A stretch of 62,471 nt of DNA from Hyphomicrobiales bacterium (GCA_900466745.1 UBNE01000020.1:1-62471); one strand, 5' to 3'. Positions 26,540-36,445 are shown, numbered from the stretch's first letter. Program-made: numbers and translations. The notes: a model not told the origin generated them from the letters alone.

Positions 26540-27439
26540 ATGTCCGCCACCCGATTGATCGACCGCGGCGTCGTCCGCGTCAGCGGCGAGGACGCCCGCG
26601 ACTTCCTCGACAACATCGTCACCAACGCGATGGAGACGGTGACGCCGGAGCGCGCCGGCTATGGCGCGCTGCTGACGCCGCAAGGCAAGATCATCTGCGA
26701 CTTCTTCATCGTGGCGCTCCCGGCGGAAGACGGCGGCGGCTTCCTGCTCGACACGCCCCTGCTCCAGACCGCGGACCTGATGAAGCGCCTGAAACTCTAC
26801 AAGCTGCGCGCCAAGGTGGCGCTCGACGACCTGAGCGAAGCCAGCGCCGTGCTCGTCTCCGCCGATGGCGCGCCGCTGCCGGCCGATGCCGGCTTCGTCT
26901 ACGAGGATCCGCGCCTGCCGGCCCTCGGCCAGCGCGCCATCGCCGATGCCGCCGGCATCGACAGCCTGGTCGATGCCGGGCCCGAGGCCTATCACGCCCG
27001 CCGCATCGGGCTCGGCGTGCCGGCTGGCGGCCGCGACTTCCCCTATGGCGACACCTTCCCGCACGAGGCGCTGCTCGACCAGCTCGGCGGCGTCTCCTTC
27101 AGGAAGGGCTGCTATATCGGGCAGGAGGTGGTGTCGCGCATGCAGCATCGCGGCACGGCCCGCACCCGCGTCGTGCCGATCGTCTTCGACGAAGGCATCG
27201 CCACCGAGACGGGCGCCGAGGCGACCGCAGGCGGCAAGCCGCTCGGCACCGTGGGCTCCGGCGCGAACGGCAAGGCGCTCGCCTTGCTGCGGCTCGACCG
27301 GCTGGCCGATGCCATGGCCGCCGGCCAGACGCCGCTCGGCGGCGGCCTCGCCTTCCGTCTCGCGGAAAAACCCGACTTCATCCGCTTCCCCTTCCCCGGC
27401 GAGCCGGGCTTCGGCGCCGCCGCGGGAGCCGCATCGTGA
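26540..27439 (+). CDS. ygfZ: YgfZ/GcvT-domain folate-binding protein (Fe-S cluster maturation)
   Basis: A 299-residue relative of the glycine-cleavage T protein. It has the hallmark KGCYIGQEVVSRMQHRG (about residue 190), with the conserved cysteine, in the position known from E. coli YgfZ, which helps repair and assemble certain Fe-S clusters using tetrahydrofolate. N-terminal GVVRVSGEDARDFLDNIVTN matches the T-domain start. The stop overlaps the GTG of tag in GTGA, so both are co-translated. Confidence 0.92.
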   Translation: MSATRLIDRGVVRVSGEDARDFLDNIVTNAMETVTPERAGYGALLTPQGKIICDFFIVALPAEDGGGFLLDTPLLQTADLMKRLKLYKLRAKVALDDLSEASAVLVSADGAPLPADAGFVYEDPRLPALGQRAIADAAGIDSLVDAGPEAYHARRIGLGVPAGGRDFPYGDTFPHEALLDQLGGVSFRKGCYIGQEVVSRMQHRGTARTRVVPIVFDEGIATETGAEATAGGKPLGTVGSGANGKALALLRLDRLADAMAAGQTPLGGGLAFRLAEKPDFIRFPFPGEPGFGAAAGAAS

Positions 27440-28077
27440 GCGAAGCCCTCGCCCCGACCGAGGAACGCGGCGCGATCCAGGGGCCGGACGGCAAGTTCCG
27501 CTGCCGCTGGCCGGGCACCGACCCGCTCTACCTCGCCTATCACGATACCGAATGGGGCGTGCCGGAATATGATTCCCGCGCGCTCTGGGAGAAGCTGATC
27601 CTCGACGGCTTCCAGGCCGGCCTGTCCTGGATCACCATCCTGCGCAAGCGCGACGCCTTTCGCGCCGGCTTCGCCGGCTTCGAGCCCGAGAGCGTGGCCC
27701 GCTTCGGCGAGGCCGATGTCCAGCGCCTGCTCGCCGATCCCGGCATCATCCGCCACCGCGGCAAGATCGAGGGCACGATCAGGAGCGCGCAGGCCTATCT
27801 CAGGATCAGCGAGCGCGAGCCCTTCGCCGATTTCCTGTGGAAGCATCTCGACGGCCGCGTGCTGCAGAACAGCTTCCGCACGCAGGGGGAGGTGCCGGCC
27901 CAGACCAAGGTCTCCGAGGCGATGTCGAAGGAGCTGAAGAAGGCCGGCTTCACCTTCTGCGGCCCGACCATCGTCTATGCCTTCATGCAGGCCTGCGGGC
28001 TGGTCAACGACCACCTGACCGGCTGCTTCCGCTGGAGCGAATGCGCCGCGCTCGCACGCGACACGCGCGCGGCATGA
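27436..28077 (+). CDS. tag: DNA-3-methyladenine glycosylase I
   Basis: A 213-residue base-excision enzyme that removes 3-methyladenine. Tag hallmarks are an early cysteine (CRWPG), YHDTEWGVP with its zinc histidine, LILDGFQAGLSWITILRKR, FCGPTIVYAFMQACGLVNDH and the C-terminal zinc Cys/His in DHLTGCFRW. Start is GTG 27436, overlapping the ygfZ stop; the preceding open frame has no family similarity. A dispersed palindromic repeat follows. Confidence 0.93.
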   Translation: MSEALAPTEERGAIQGPDGKFRCRWPGTDPLYLAYHDTEWGVPEYDSRALWEKLILDGFQAGLSWITILRKRDAFRAGFAGFEPESVARFGEADVQRLLADPGIIRHRGKIEGTIRSAQAYLRISEREPFADFLWKHLDGRVLQNSFRTQGEVPAQTKVSEAMSKELKKAGFTFCGPTIVYAFMQACGLVNDHLTGCFRWSECAALARDTRAA

Positions 28078-28099
28078 CAATGGATCGCCCACACTCAGC

Positions 28100-28211
28100 C
28101 CTCATCCTGAGGAGCCGCGAAGCGGCGTCTCGAAGGATGCTCCCGGAGGCTCCCGGGGCGGCTGGACCATCCTTCGAGACGCAGGCCGTTGGCCTGCTCC
28201 TCAGGATGAGG
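28100..28211. repeat. Dispersed palindromic repeat, CCTCATCCTGAGGAGC family
   Basis: Left arm CCTCATCCTGAGGAGC and right arm GCTCCTCAGGATGAGG are perfect complements, and inner arms GTCTCGAAGGATG and CATCCTTCGAGAC also pair. It is a long two-step hairpin between tag and the HD-hydrolase gene, and is the only copy of this family seen in the window. Confidence 0.85.
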
Positions 28212-28249
28212 TCTCGCGGGGCAGCCTCCTCGGTGGCCGGGCTCTGACC

Positions 28250-28864
28250 ATGGCCCGCGCCCCCGAACCGCCGCGCGCCTGGCAGCGCATGCTCTCGGGC
28301 CGGAGGCTCGACCTGCTCGACCCCTCGCCGCTCGACATCGAGATCGAGGATATCGCCCATGGCCTCGCCCGCGTCGCGCGCTGGAACGGCCAGACCCGCG
28401 GCGCCCATTCCTTCTCGGTGGCGCAGCATTGCCTGCTGGTCGAGGCCATCGCCGGCCATCTCAACCCGGGCTGGAGCAGCGAATGGCGCCTGATGGCGCT
28501 GCTGCACGACGCGCCCGAATACGTCATCGGCGACATGATCTCGCCCTTCAAGGTGGTGATGGGCGACGCCTATAAGAGCGTGGAATTGCGCCTGCTCGCC
28601 GCGATCCATCTGCGCTTCGGCCTGCCGGCGGCGACGCCCGCTATCCAGAAGCGCAGGACCAAAGAGGCCGACACCATCGCCGCCTTCCTCGAAGCCACCA
28701 GGCTCGCCGGCTTCGGCCGGGAGGAGGCGCTGAAGTTCTTCGGCCGGCCGCAGGCGCTGCCTTCCGCCGTGCTCGCCTGGCTCGAGCCGCTCGACACCGA
28801 GACGGCGCAGGCGCGCTTCCTGGAGCGCTTCGGCGCGCTTACTGCGTCAGCCGGACCTGGCTGA
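28250..28864 (+). CDS. HD-domain phosphohydrolase, YfbR-like
   Basis: A 204-residue metal-dependent phosphohydrolase. The HD signature is LLHDAPEYVIGD (about residue 85), with an upstream His in SVAQHCLLV. This resembles the YfbR 5'-deoxynucleotidase group, but substrate is unproven. ATG 28250 fits. Its last 26 bases overlap the convergent TadG-like gene, so the two 3' ends share coding DNA. Confidence 0.88.
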   Translation: MARAPEPPRAWQRMLSGRRLDLLDPSPLDIEIEDIAHGLARVARWNGQTRGAHSFSVAQHCLLVEAIAGHLNPGWSSEWRLMALLHDAPEYVIGDMISPFKVVMGDAYKSVELRLLAAIHLRFGLPAATPAIQKRRTKEADTIAAFLEATRLAGFGREEALKFFGRPQALPSAVLAWLEPLDTETAQARFLERFGALTASAGPG

Positions 28865-30206
28865 TCTCGCTCGCGATCGCCTTGAAGACCGGGCTGAGAT
28901 CCGAAGCCTGCTTGACCTCGTAGTACATATCCGTCCGGCTGGCGCAGTCGCGCAGCATGGACGCGTTCCCGTCCATCACGCGGATCGTGTAGAGGTTGAT
29001 CCCGTCCGCCTTGATGTTGGCGCAGGCGAGCTTGGTGCGGGCGTCCACTGCGGAGCTCGAGCTGGAGCCGTTGCCGTCCCAGCGGTTCTGCGTGTTGTCG
29101 CCGTCCGTCAGCAGGATCATGTATTTCTTCAGACGCGGCTCGGTCGCGGGCTTGGCTTCGCTGAAGGGCGCGCCCGGCGTCAGCGTGGCCCAGCCCCAGG
29201 CGGCGCCGATGGTGACGTTCGTCGCGCCGACCGGGGTCATGCTGTTGACCCGGCTGGTCAGCGTCGACCAGTCCGAGGTCAGCGGCAGGATCTCCGCGAG
29301 GGTCGACTGGGTGCACCAATAGCCCGGATACTGCTGCTGGCTGTCGGTATAGACCCCACCGTCCCTGACATCGTAGTTCTGGTCGCGATCGGTGACGCAG
29401 CCTTCGCTGGTCTTCGCCCAGCTCGTCTTGCTCAGGCTCTGGGTGCAGGTCGTCTTGCCGTTCTTCGTGGTGCAGCTCAGCCCGTCGAGGTCGCTGATCG
29501 TGCTGCCGGTTCTGGCGTCCGTGCATTTCGTCTTGCTGCTGTTGCAGCTCACGTCGCGGATCAGCCCGAAGCGCAGCCATTGCGCGTTCTGGAACGTCCG
29601 CGCGATCCGCACCTGCGTGTTGAACGGCACGATCGAGATCCGGATCTGGTCGGTCTCGGTCGCGGCGTCCTTCATGATGTTGATCAGATCCGTGGCCGCG
29701 GCCTTGAGCGCGGTCATCTTGTCCTTCTGCGCCATCGAGCCGGTGTTATCGAGCACGAGCGCCAGCTCGATCGTGTTGGTGCCCCAGGTCGACTGGCTCG
29801 TGCTGGAAACCTTGAGCGTGTCGGTGCCGAGCACGCGGACGATGGCCATCGGCACCTGCGCCGTGGCCTCGATCGCGACGGTGCGGCCCTGCCGGTCGAT
29901 CTTCACCGTCGCGCCGGTGAATTCGTCCCTGGCGCTGGCGGGCAGGTTGTCCCTCACCCAGGCGTTGATCCTGTCGATCAACTCAGCATCGGTCAGCTTC
30001 TGCGCGTCGCGCGCCGCCATCAGGGCGGCGGAATCGATCGCCGCGTTGAGAGCCTGCCGGACATTGCTGGCGCGCGAATAGTCGACGGCGGCGCCGGCGA
30101 CGCCGATCAGCGGCACCAGCGCGATGCCGAACATCATCATCACGTTGCCGCTGCGGTCCTTGCAGAACCGTTTCACCGCCTCGCGCAGGAAACCGACCAT
30201 GCTCAT
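28839..30206 (-). CDS. TadG-like pilus-assembly protein with von Willebrand A domain
   Basis: A 455-residue membrane-anchored protein. It opens with an N-terminal transmembrane segment in a TadE/TadG-like leader (DRSGNVMMMFGIALVPLIGVAGAAVDYSRA). A vWA domain follows with the metal-site start LVLDNTGSMAQKDK (about residue 155), and the second acidic motif LLTDGDNTQN near 375. An insertion rich in Ser, Thr and cysteines lies between. Such proteins are secreted or surface-bound minor components of Tad/Flp systems. No other tad gene is near, so its role is uncertain. ATG 30206 with GAGAAG upstream. Confidence 0.88.
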   Translation of the reverse strand: MSMVGFLREAVKRFCKDRSGNVMMMFGIALVPLIGVAGAAVDYSRASNVRQALNAAIDSAALMAARDAQKLTDAELIDRINAWVRDNLPASARDEFTGATVKIDRQGRTVAIEATAQVPMAIVRVLGTDTLKVSSTSQSTWGTNTIELALVLDNTGSMAQKDKMTALKAAATDLINIMKDAATETDQIRISIVPFNTQVRIARTFQNAQWLRFGLIRDVSCNSSKTKCTDARTGSTISDLDGLSCTTKNGKTTCTQSLSKTSWAKTSEGCVTDRDQNYDVRDGGVYTDSQQQYPGYWCTQSTLAEILPLTSDWSTLTSRVNSMTPVGATNVTIGAAWGWATLTPGAPFSEAKPATEPRLKKYMILLTDGDNTQNRWDGNGSSSSSAVDARTKLACANIKADGINLYTIRVMDGNASMLRDCASRTDMYYEVKQASDLSPVFKAIASEISQVRLTQ

Positions 30207-30428
30207 CGCTTCTCATCCCGGGCCGAATGGGCGCATTCGACCGGCCGAGCCTTGGAGGCCGGAGCTTACAAATTGCTAAAACCGATTTCAGGAAATCGGG
30301 CCTATCGGTTGGTTTTGATCGAAAAAATCCTGACCTAACGTCACATTGATTTAAGAGAGCCACCAGACACAACCAGTACGTGCATTATCGGCCGGCCTTG
30401 GCCGGTCAGGCGATAATTGCAATTTTGG

Positions 30429-30449
30429 AAAAAGTGATCGTCACTTTTT
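30429..30449. promoter_or_regulatory. 21-bp perfect palindrome upstream of malate synthase
   Basis: AAAAAGTGA, a 3-base centre TCG, and TCACTTTTT form a perfect 21-bp inverted repeat, 61 bp before the malate synthase ATG, inside the 304-bp divergent gap (30207-30510). A second short palindrome, AATTGCAATT, lies just upstream at about 30415-30424. Both look like transcription-factor sites. There is no T run after the stem, so a terminator is unlikely. No other feature was recognised in the gap. Confidence 0.6.
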
Positions 30450-30510
30450 GGGATTTCGGAACAACTGGATTCGGGCGAGCATCCTCCCAGCCTTTTCAGG
30501 AGGAAGCCTC

Positions 30511-32118
<1,608 letters not shown>

Positions 32119-32142
32119 TCCCGGCTTCGGATCGACGATCCT

Positions 32143-32171
32143 AAGGGCGCCGCGGCGACGCGGCGCCCTTT
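32143..32171 (+). terminator. Rho-independent terminator after malate synthase
   Basis: A perfect 12-bp stem (AAGGGCGCCGCG with CGCGGCGCCCTT), a four-base GCGA loop and a TTT run, about 25 bp after the malate synthase stop. It may also serve the convergent 53-residue gene. Confidence 0.85.
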
Positions 32172-32182
32172 CGTTCGCGCGG

Positions 32183-32344
32183 TCAGTGCAGATGCCACCA
32201 GACCCGCGCGCCGATGAGGACCGCGAGCAGGACGACCGAGCCGAACAGATGCAGCAGGTCGGCCTTCCAGCCCCCCGCCGAGACGCGGGGAAGGGAGCGG
32301 TAGATCGCCTCCCGGCGGCGGCGATAGGTCCCGATCGTGGTCAT
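32183..32344 (-). CDS. Small single-span membrane protein, 53 residues
   Basis: Translating the minus strand from the ATG at 32344 gives 53 residues: a basic N terminus with YRRRREAIYRSLPRV, then a hydrophobic span (LLHLFGSVVLLAVLIGARVW) and a short tail ending in WWHLH. GGAGG lies 5 bp upstream of the ATG, and the frame is cleanly open. It is a plausible small inner-membrane protein with the positively charged end inside. Family unknown. It follows the DapA-like gene by about 50 bp on the same strand. Confidence 0.65.
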   Translation of the reverse strand: MTTIGTYRRRREAIYRSLPRVSAGGWKADLLHLFGSVVLLAVLIGARVWWHLH

Positions 32345-32392
32345 GGAAACCTCCATCCGGTTTGCAGCGAGCGTGACAGCGCCGCTGCGGGT

Positions 32393-33334
32393 TCAGGCGT
32401 GGCGGGTCGTCGCCGCGACATGGCGCGCCGCCTTCGTCGCCATGCCGGCGAGCGGATGCGGCAGGTCCTCGATGGCATCGCACAGCAGGGGCAGGCAGTC
32501 CGGGTGTGGCGGCGCGAGCGGCGCGCGGCAGGCCGCGCCGACCTCCGGATGCAGCATCGACAGGGCGAGCTTGATCAGGACCGGGTCGGGCTCGCGCGCC
32601 AGCAGGTCGAGCAGCGGGACGAGCCGCCGCTGCAGGATCTGCGCCTGGCCGTAGAATTCGGAGCGGGCCGCGCTCTCCAGCCGCGCCAGCCAATGCGGCG
32701 CGAGATTGCCGACGCTGGTGATCGCGCCGCAGCCGCCGGCGAGCAGATAGGCCGGGATGGTGTCGGCCGCGCCGGTCAAGCGCATGAAGCGGCGGTCGCG
32801 CATGCGGGCGATCCGGTCGCAGCGGGCGAGATCGCCCCGCCACTCCAGGATGCCGACGATGTTGGCGGCGCCTTCCAGCTTCACCAGCGTCTCCGCCGCG
32901 ATCTCGACGCCGCAGCGGTCCGGATCGTTGTCGAGGATGATCTCGAGCCCGGTCGCCTCGGCCGCCGCCAGCGCATGGGCTGCGAGTCCCGCCTGCGTCG
33001 GGCGGTTGTAATAGGGCATGCGCAGCAGCAGGGCCGAGGCGCCGGCCTTCTCGGCGGCGGCGATCTCGGCCACCGTCCCCGCGGTGGAATAGCTGCCGAC
33101 GGCAGCGATCACCGGGTAATGCCGCCCGGCGATGCGGCGGGCGGCGGCGCAGAGCGCTTCCCGTTCGGAACCGCTCAGCGTCGGACTCTCGCCCGTCGCG
33201 GTGCCGACCACGATGCCGTCGGCGCCCTGCGCGATCTGCCAGAGAATGAGGCGTTCGAGCGCGCCGTAATCGATCGCGTCCTCGTCGAAGGGCGTGACCA
33301 GCGCGGTGAACATGCCGTGCAGCCAGTGGTTCAT
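32393..33334 (-). CDS. DapA-fold (DHDPS/NAL superfamily) protein lacking the Schiff-base lysine
   Basis: A 313-residue TIM-barrel protein with clear DapA-family ancestry: MPYYNRPTQAGL (residues 106-117), NIVGILEWRGDLAR, and YLLAGGCGAITSVGNLAP. The invariant catalytic lysine of GIKE is leucine (L163 in GILEW), the tyrosine expected in LYNVP is aspartate (D135 in ILDNDP), and the GTTGE loop has an extra residue (GTATGES). Lys and Tyr are needed for Schiff-base chemistry in known members, so the usual aldol reaction should be impossible. The reading frame is intact and its composition is ordinary. Downstream of a 70-residue gene by 9 bp. Confidence 0.85.
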   Translation of the reverse strand: MNHWLHGMFTALVTPFDEDAIDYGALERLILWQIAQGADGIVVGTATGESPTLSGSEREALCAAARRIAGRHYPVIAAVGSYSTAGTVAEIAAAEKAGASALLLRMPYYNRPTQAGLAAHALAAAEATGLEIILDNDPDRCGVEIAAETLVKLEGAANIVGILEWRGDLARCDRIARMRDRRFMRLTGAADTIPAYLLAGGCGAITSVGNLAPHWLARLESAARSEFYGQAQILQRRLVPLLDLLAREPDPVLIKLALSMLHPEVGAACRAPLAPPHPDCLPLLCDAIEDLPHPLAGMATKAARHVAATTRHA

Positions 33335-33343
33335 GGCCTCGCC

Positions 33344-33556
33344 TCAGAGCAGCGAGAGCGTCTTGGCGGTCACGCGGACCGCGCGCGCCCGATGTCCGGT
33401 CTCGAACACGGCATAGCGCAGCGCGGCAACGCGATCGCAGAAGATGCCGCCGCCGCGGCCATGGGTCTCGACGGCGAGCCAGTGGCCTTCCGCGTCGCGC
33501 CCGATCAGGAACTGGAGCGGAGCGCCGAAGGATTTGCGAGGGATACTGAACATCAT
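33344..33556 (-). CDS. Small conserved-looking hypothetical protein, 70 residues
   Basis: A basic 70-residue protein beginning MMFSIPRKSFGAPLQFLIGR, with RDAEGHWLAVETHGRGGG and a helical segment FCDRVAALRYAVFETGH. It is likely the first gene of a two-gene unit with the DapA-like gene, whose start lies 9 bp after this stop. No membrane segment or known domain. AGG immediately precedes the double ATG, so the start may be either of the two methionines. Confidence 0.65.
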   Translation of the reverse strand: MMFSIPRKSFGAPLQFLIGRDAEGHWLAVETHGRGGGIFCDRVAALRYAVFETGHRARAVRVTAKTLSLL

Positions 33557-33728
33557 CCTGTTTCCCGAACGGCCTCCAAGGGCCGCCCCGACAAGCTAGG
33601 AGCGACGCCATAGGGGTTCGAGACGGGTCGAGGGGCGGGAACATCAAGATCTCATAGGGATCGCGCGCGCTTTGACATCCACCCGCCGCGCGCGCTCAAT
33701 CCGCGCCCCTTCCTTCGGATTCGCCCTG

Positions 33729-34766
33729 ATGCGGTACCGCCTCTTCGCCACGCTGATCGCCACGAGCCTGCTGGGCCCATCCTTGACCCAGGCCGCGACG
33801 CTCGCCCCGGAACAGCGCTTCAGGACAACCGGCGACTTCACCGGCAAGAAGCCAGGCCGGGCGGCCTACGACGTCAGCGGCCTCGCCTGCATGCCGGTCG
33901 CCAACGGCGCCCGACGCTGCCTGCTGATCAATGACGAGAGCGCCTTCGCCCAGTTCGCCGAGATCGCCGAGAACCGGATCACGCCCGGCGCCGCCGTGCC
34001 GCTCATCGGCAAGGAGGCTTCGCCCTCGGTGCTCGGCACCGCGCCGCGGGATATCTGCAAAACCGCCGGGCGCTTCGCCGAGCTCGACGGCGAGGCCGTC
34101 GCCTATGCCGACGGCGCCTTCTATGTCGCCGGCTCGCATGGCTGCTCGCGCAGGCGCGGCGAGTTCAGGCTCTCGGCCTTCCACCTCGCGCGCATCCGCG
34201 TCGACGCCGCCGGCGCCCCGGCCGGCCAGGCCGAACTGACCTACCGGCTCAGCGACATGCTGCGCCGGGCTGGCGAGGCCGGCGCCTTCTTCGGCAGGAG
34301 CCTGCTCGATGACAACGGCCTCAATGTCGAAGGCATCGCCGCCATCGGCGACACGCTCTGGGTCGGCCTGCGCGCGCCGTCGCTCGGGGGGCGCGCCTTC
34401 CTCGTCGGCGCCTCGCTGCGGGAGCTGTTCGCGCCCGGCCATGCGCCGGCGACCGCGGCCCCGCGGGTGATCGCGCTGCCGGCCGGGCCGGATCGCGGCA
34501 TCCGCGACCTCGCGCCGCTGCCGGGCGACCGCCTGCTCGCGCTGATCGGCCCCGCCCAGGAGCAGCCGCTCCCTTATTCGCTGCTGCTGGTCGACCTCGC
34601 CAGGCCCGATGCCGCGGCCGATCTCGGCGAATTGCCCGGGCGCCGCCACGCCAAGGCCGAATCCCTGACCGTGCTGGCGCAGCAGGACGGCGCGCTCGAC
34701 GTGCTCGTCGGCTATGACGGCCCGCGCAACGGCCATTTCGAATCCTATCGCCTGCAACTGCCCTGA
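33729..34766 (+). CDS. DUF3616-like secreted protein
   Basis: A 345-residue exported protein. MRYRLFATLIATSLLGPSLTQA is a signal peptide with cleavage before ATLAPEQ. The remainder repeats short beta segments such as DVSGLACMPV, RCLLINDES, LNVEGIAAIGDTLWVGLRAP and GIRDLAPLPGDRLLALIGP, the pattern of the DUF3616 beta-propeller-like family of unknown function. ATG 33729 was chosen because the signal peptide starts there; an earlier in-frame start at 33672 adds a basic leader. Another gene follows 16 bp later. Confidence 0.82.
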   Translation: MRYRLFATLIATSLLGPSLTQAATLAPEQRFRTTGDFTGKKPGRAAYDVSGLACMPVANGARRCLLINDESAFAQFAEIAENRITPGAAVPLIGKEASPSVLGTAPRDICKTAGRFAELDGEAVAYADGAFYVAGSHGCSRRRGEFRLSAFHLARIRVDAAGAPAGQAELTYRLSDMLRRAGEAGAFFGRSLLDDNGLNVEGIAAIGDTLWVGLRAPSLGGRAFLVGASLRELFAPGHAPATAAPRVIALPAGPDRGIRDLAPLPGDRLLALIGPAQEQPLPYSLLLVDLARPDAAADLGELPGRRHAKAESLTVLAQQDGALDVLVGYDGPRNGHFESYRLQLP

Positions 34767-34782
34767 AAGATCGATACGAACC

Positions 34783-35346
34783 ATGGATTTCATGCCCCGC
34801 CTGGCCGAGACCGTCGCGCGCTACCGCACGGAGGTCGCAGGGTCACGCGAACATCTCTCGCTGCTGCGCTGGCAGATCGAGCAGGGCCACGCGCTCGACC
34901 GGCGCGAGACCTTTCCCGGCCACGTCACCACCAGCGCCTTCGTGCTCTCGCCCGACCATGCCCGCATCCTGCTGATCGACCATGTCGTGATCGGCCGCTG
35001 GCTCCAGCCCGGCGGCCATTGGGAGGAGGCGGAGCGGTTCCACGCCTCGGCGGCGCGCGAGGCGGTGGAGGAGACCGGTGTGCAGGACCTCGCGCTCCAT
35101 CCCTGGCATGGCGACGGCGACGTCCCCTTCGCGATCGACAGCCACGACGTGCCGGGCAAGCCGGCGCGCGGCGAGCCGGACCATGTCCATCACGACCTGC
35201 AATATCTCTTCCTGGCCGATCCCGCCCGGCCGCTGGTCGCGCAGGTCGAGGAGGTTCACGCCGCCGCCTGGAAGCCGGTCGAGGAGCTGGCGGCCATTGC
35301 CCCGCGCGCCCTGGCGCGGATCGCCATGCTGGCTCTTCCGGGCTGA
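34783..35346 (+). CDS. Nudix hydrolase (second copy)
   Basis: A 187-residue Nudix protein with the box beginning GGHWEEAERFHASAAREAVE (about residue 80) and ending ETGV, all catalytic glutamates in place. N-terminal helices (about residues 5-45) precede it, and VHAAAWKPVEELAAIAPR follows. It differs from the 23468 gene in length and flanks, so it is a different subfamily, similar to the large group of 8-oxo-dGTP/ADP-ribose hydrolases. Start ATG 34783 has a weak ribosome site. Likely transcribed with the upstream DUF3616 gene. Confidence 0.85.
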   Translation: MDFMPRLAETVARYRTEVAGSREHLSLLRWQIEQGHALDRRETFPGHVTTSAFVLSPDHARILLIDHVVIGRWLQPGGHWEEAERFHASAAREAVEETGVQDLALHPWHGDGDVPFAIDSHDVPGKPARGEPDHVHHDLQYLFLADPARPLVAQVEEVHAAAWKPVEELAAIAPRALARIAMLALPG

Positions 35347-35530
35347 AGACCGCCGCCTTTTTGGCGCGTTCCAATCTGTTGTGGCGGCGCAACATGTAAC
35401 ATGATCTCTCGTCGAAGCCTGCTTCCCCTCTTCCGCCGGGCGCCCCGGCTGCTGCAAGCTGCGCTGCGTGCGGCCTGCCCGGCGCGAATGGCCCGACCGG
35501 GTCCGAGGACCGCCCAACGGAATGGCGCCC

Positions 35531-36445
35531 ATGTCGCTTGCTTCGACGCTTTGGAAATATGGCGCCCTCGGTCTCCTCGCCGCCTCGGCCGGCCCGGCGA
35601 CGGCCGCCGACCTGCCCTCGCGCAAGGGCGCCCCCGCCGCGCCGGCGCCGGTCGTCTCCCGCTGCGCCGAGAGCGAGGGCATCCCGACCGACGCTTTCGG
35701 CTTCACCACCGGCTCGGACGTGGCCGAGGTCGGCTCCTTCGGGCCCAGCCTCACCTATAATGGCGGCTTCGGCACCCGGGTCGGCACCTCCAACGGCCAC
35801 GGCCTGACATTGCAGGGCTCCTACGGGCTGTTCCCCTGCGCCGAGATCGGCCCCTATCTGCTCGGCGGCTTCACCCGTGCCTCGGCCGGCGGCGTCAGCG
35901 CCGACGAGCGCGACTTCGGCGCCGGCGTCGAGATGAAATATCGCCTGCTCGGCCGCGACATGCACGGGATCGGGTTGACGCTCGTCATCGATCCGAGCGT
36001 CACCCGCGCCGACCCGGACGGCGCCGGCCGCTTCACCACCTACAACACCGGCATCCGCCTCTTCGCCGATGCGACGTTGATCCCGAACACGCTCCATGCC
36101 GCGGTCAACCTCTCGCAGGACCTGACCTGGACCGGCCCCTCGCCCTATCAGCGCTCCTCGACCCTCACCGTCGCGGGCTCGCTCGCCTGGCAGGTGCAGG
36201 AAGGGCTCTATCTCAGCGGCGAGGTGCGCCATCTGCGCGCGCATAACGAGCTCGGATTCGGCAAGGAGGCCGGCTACGCCACCTATGTCGGCCCCGGCGT
36301 CTACTGGCAGGCCAACAAGCAATGGGCGATCTCGGCCGTCTGGAACATCCAGGTCGCCGGCAAGGCGAAGGGCGAGCCCGGCAATCTCGACCTGACGAAC
36401 TTCAACCGCCACCTCCTCAAGGTGAAGCTCGGCTACAGCTTCTGA
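35531..36445 (+). CDS. Outer-membrane beta-barrel protein
   Basis: A 304-residue exported protein. MSLASTLWKYGALGLLAASAGPATA is a signal peptide, and the mature protein has alternating strands such as GLTLQGSYGLFP, YLLGGFTRAS, GVEMKYRLLG and a C-terminal LKVKLGYSF with the terminal phenylalanine expected for BAM-dependent assembly. Porin-like or adhesion-type barrel; no substrate can be assigned. ATG 35522 is a possible alternative start. The last 28 residues are echoed by a remnant at 38901, downstream of a foreign-looking P450 cassette. Confidence 0.82.
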   Translation: MSLASTLWKYGALGLLAASAGPATAADLPSRKGAPAAPAPVVSRCAESEGIPTDAFGFTTGSDVAEVGSFGPSLTYNGGFGTRVGTSNGHGLTLQGSYGLFPCAEIGPYLLGGFTRASAGGVSADERDFGAGVEMKYRLLGRDMHGIGLTLVIDPSVTRADPDGAGRFTTYNTGIRLFADATLIPNTLHAAVNLSQDLTWTGPSPYQRSSTLTVAGSLAWQVQEGLYLSGEVRHLRAHNELGFGKEAGYATYVGPGVYWQANKQWAISAVWNIQVAGKAKGEPGNLDLTNFNRHLLKVKLGYSF

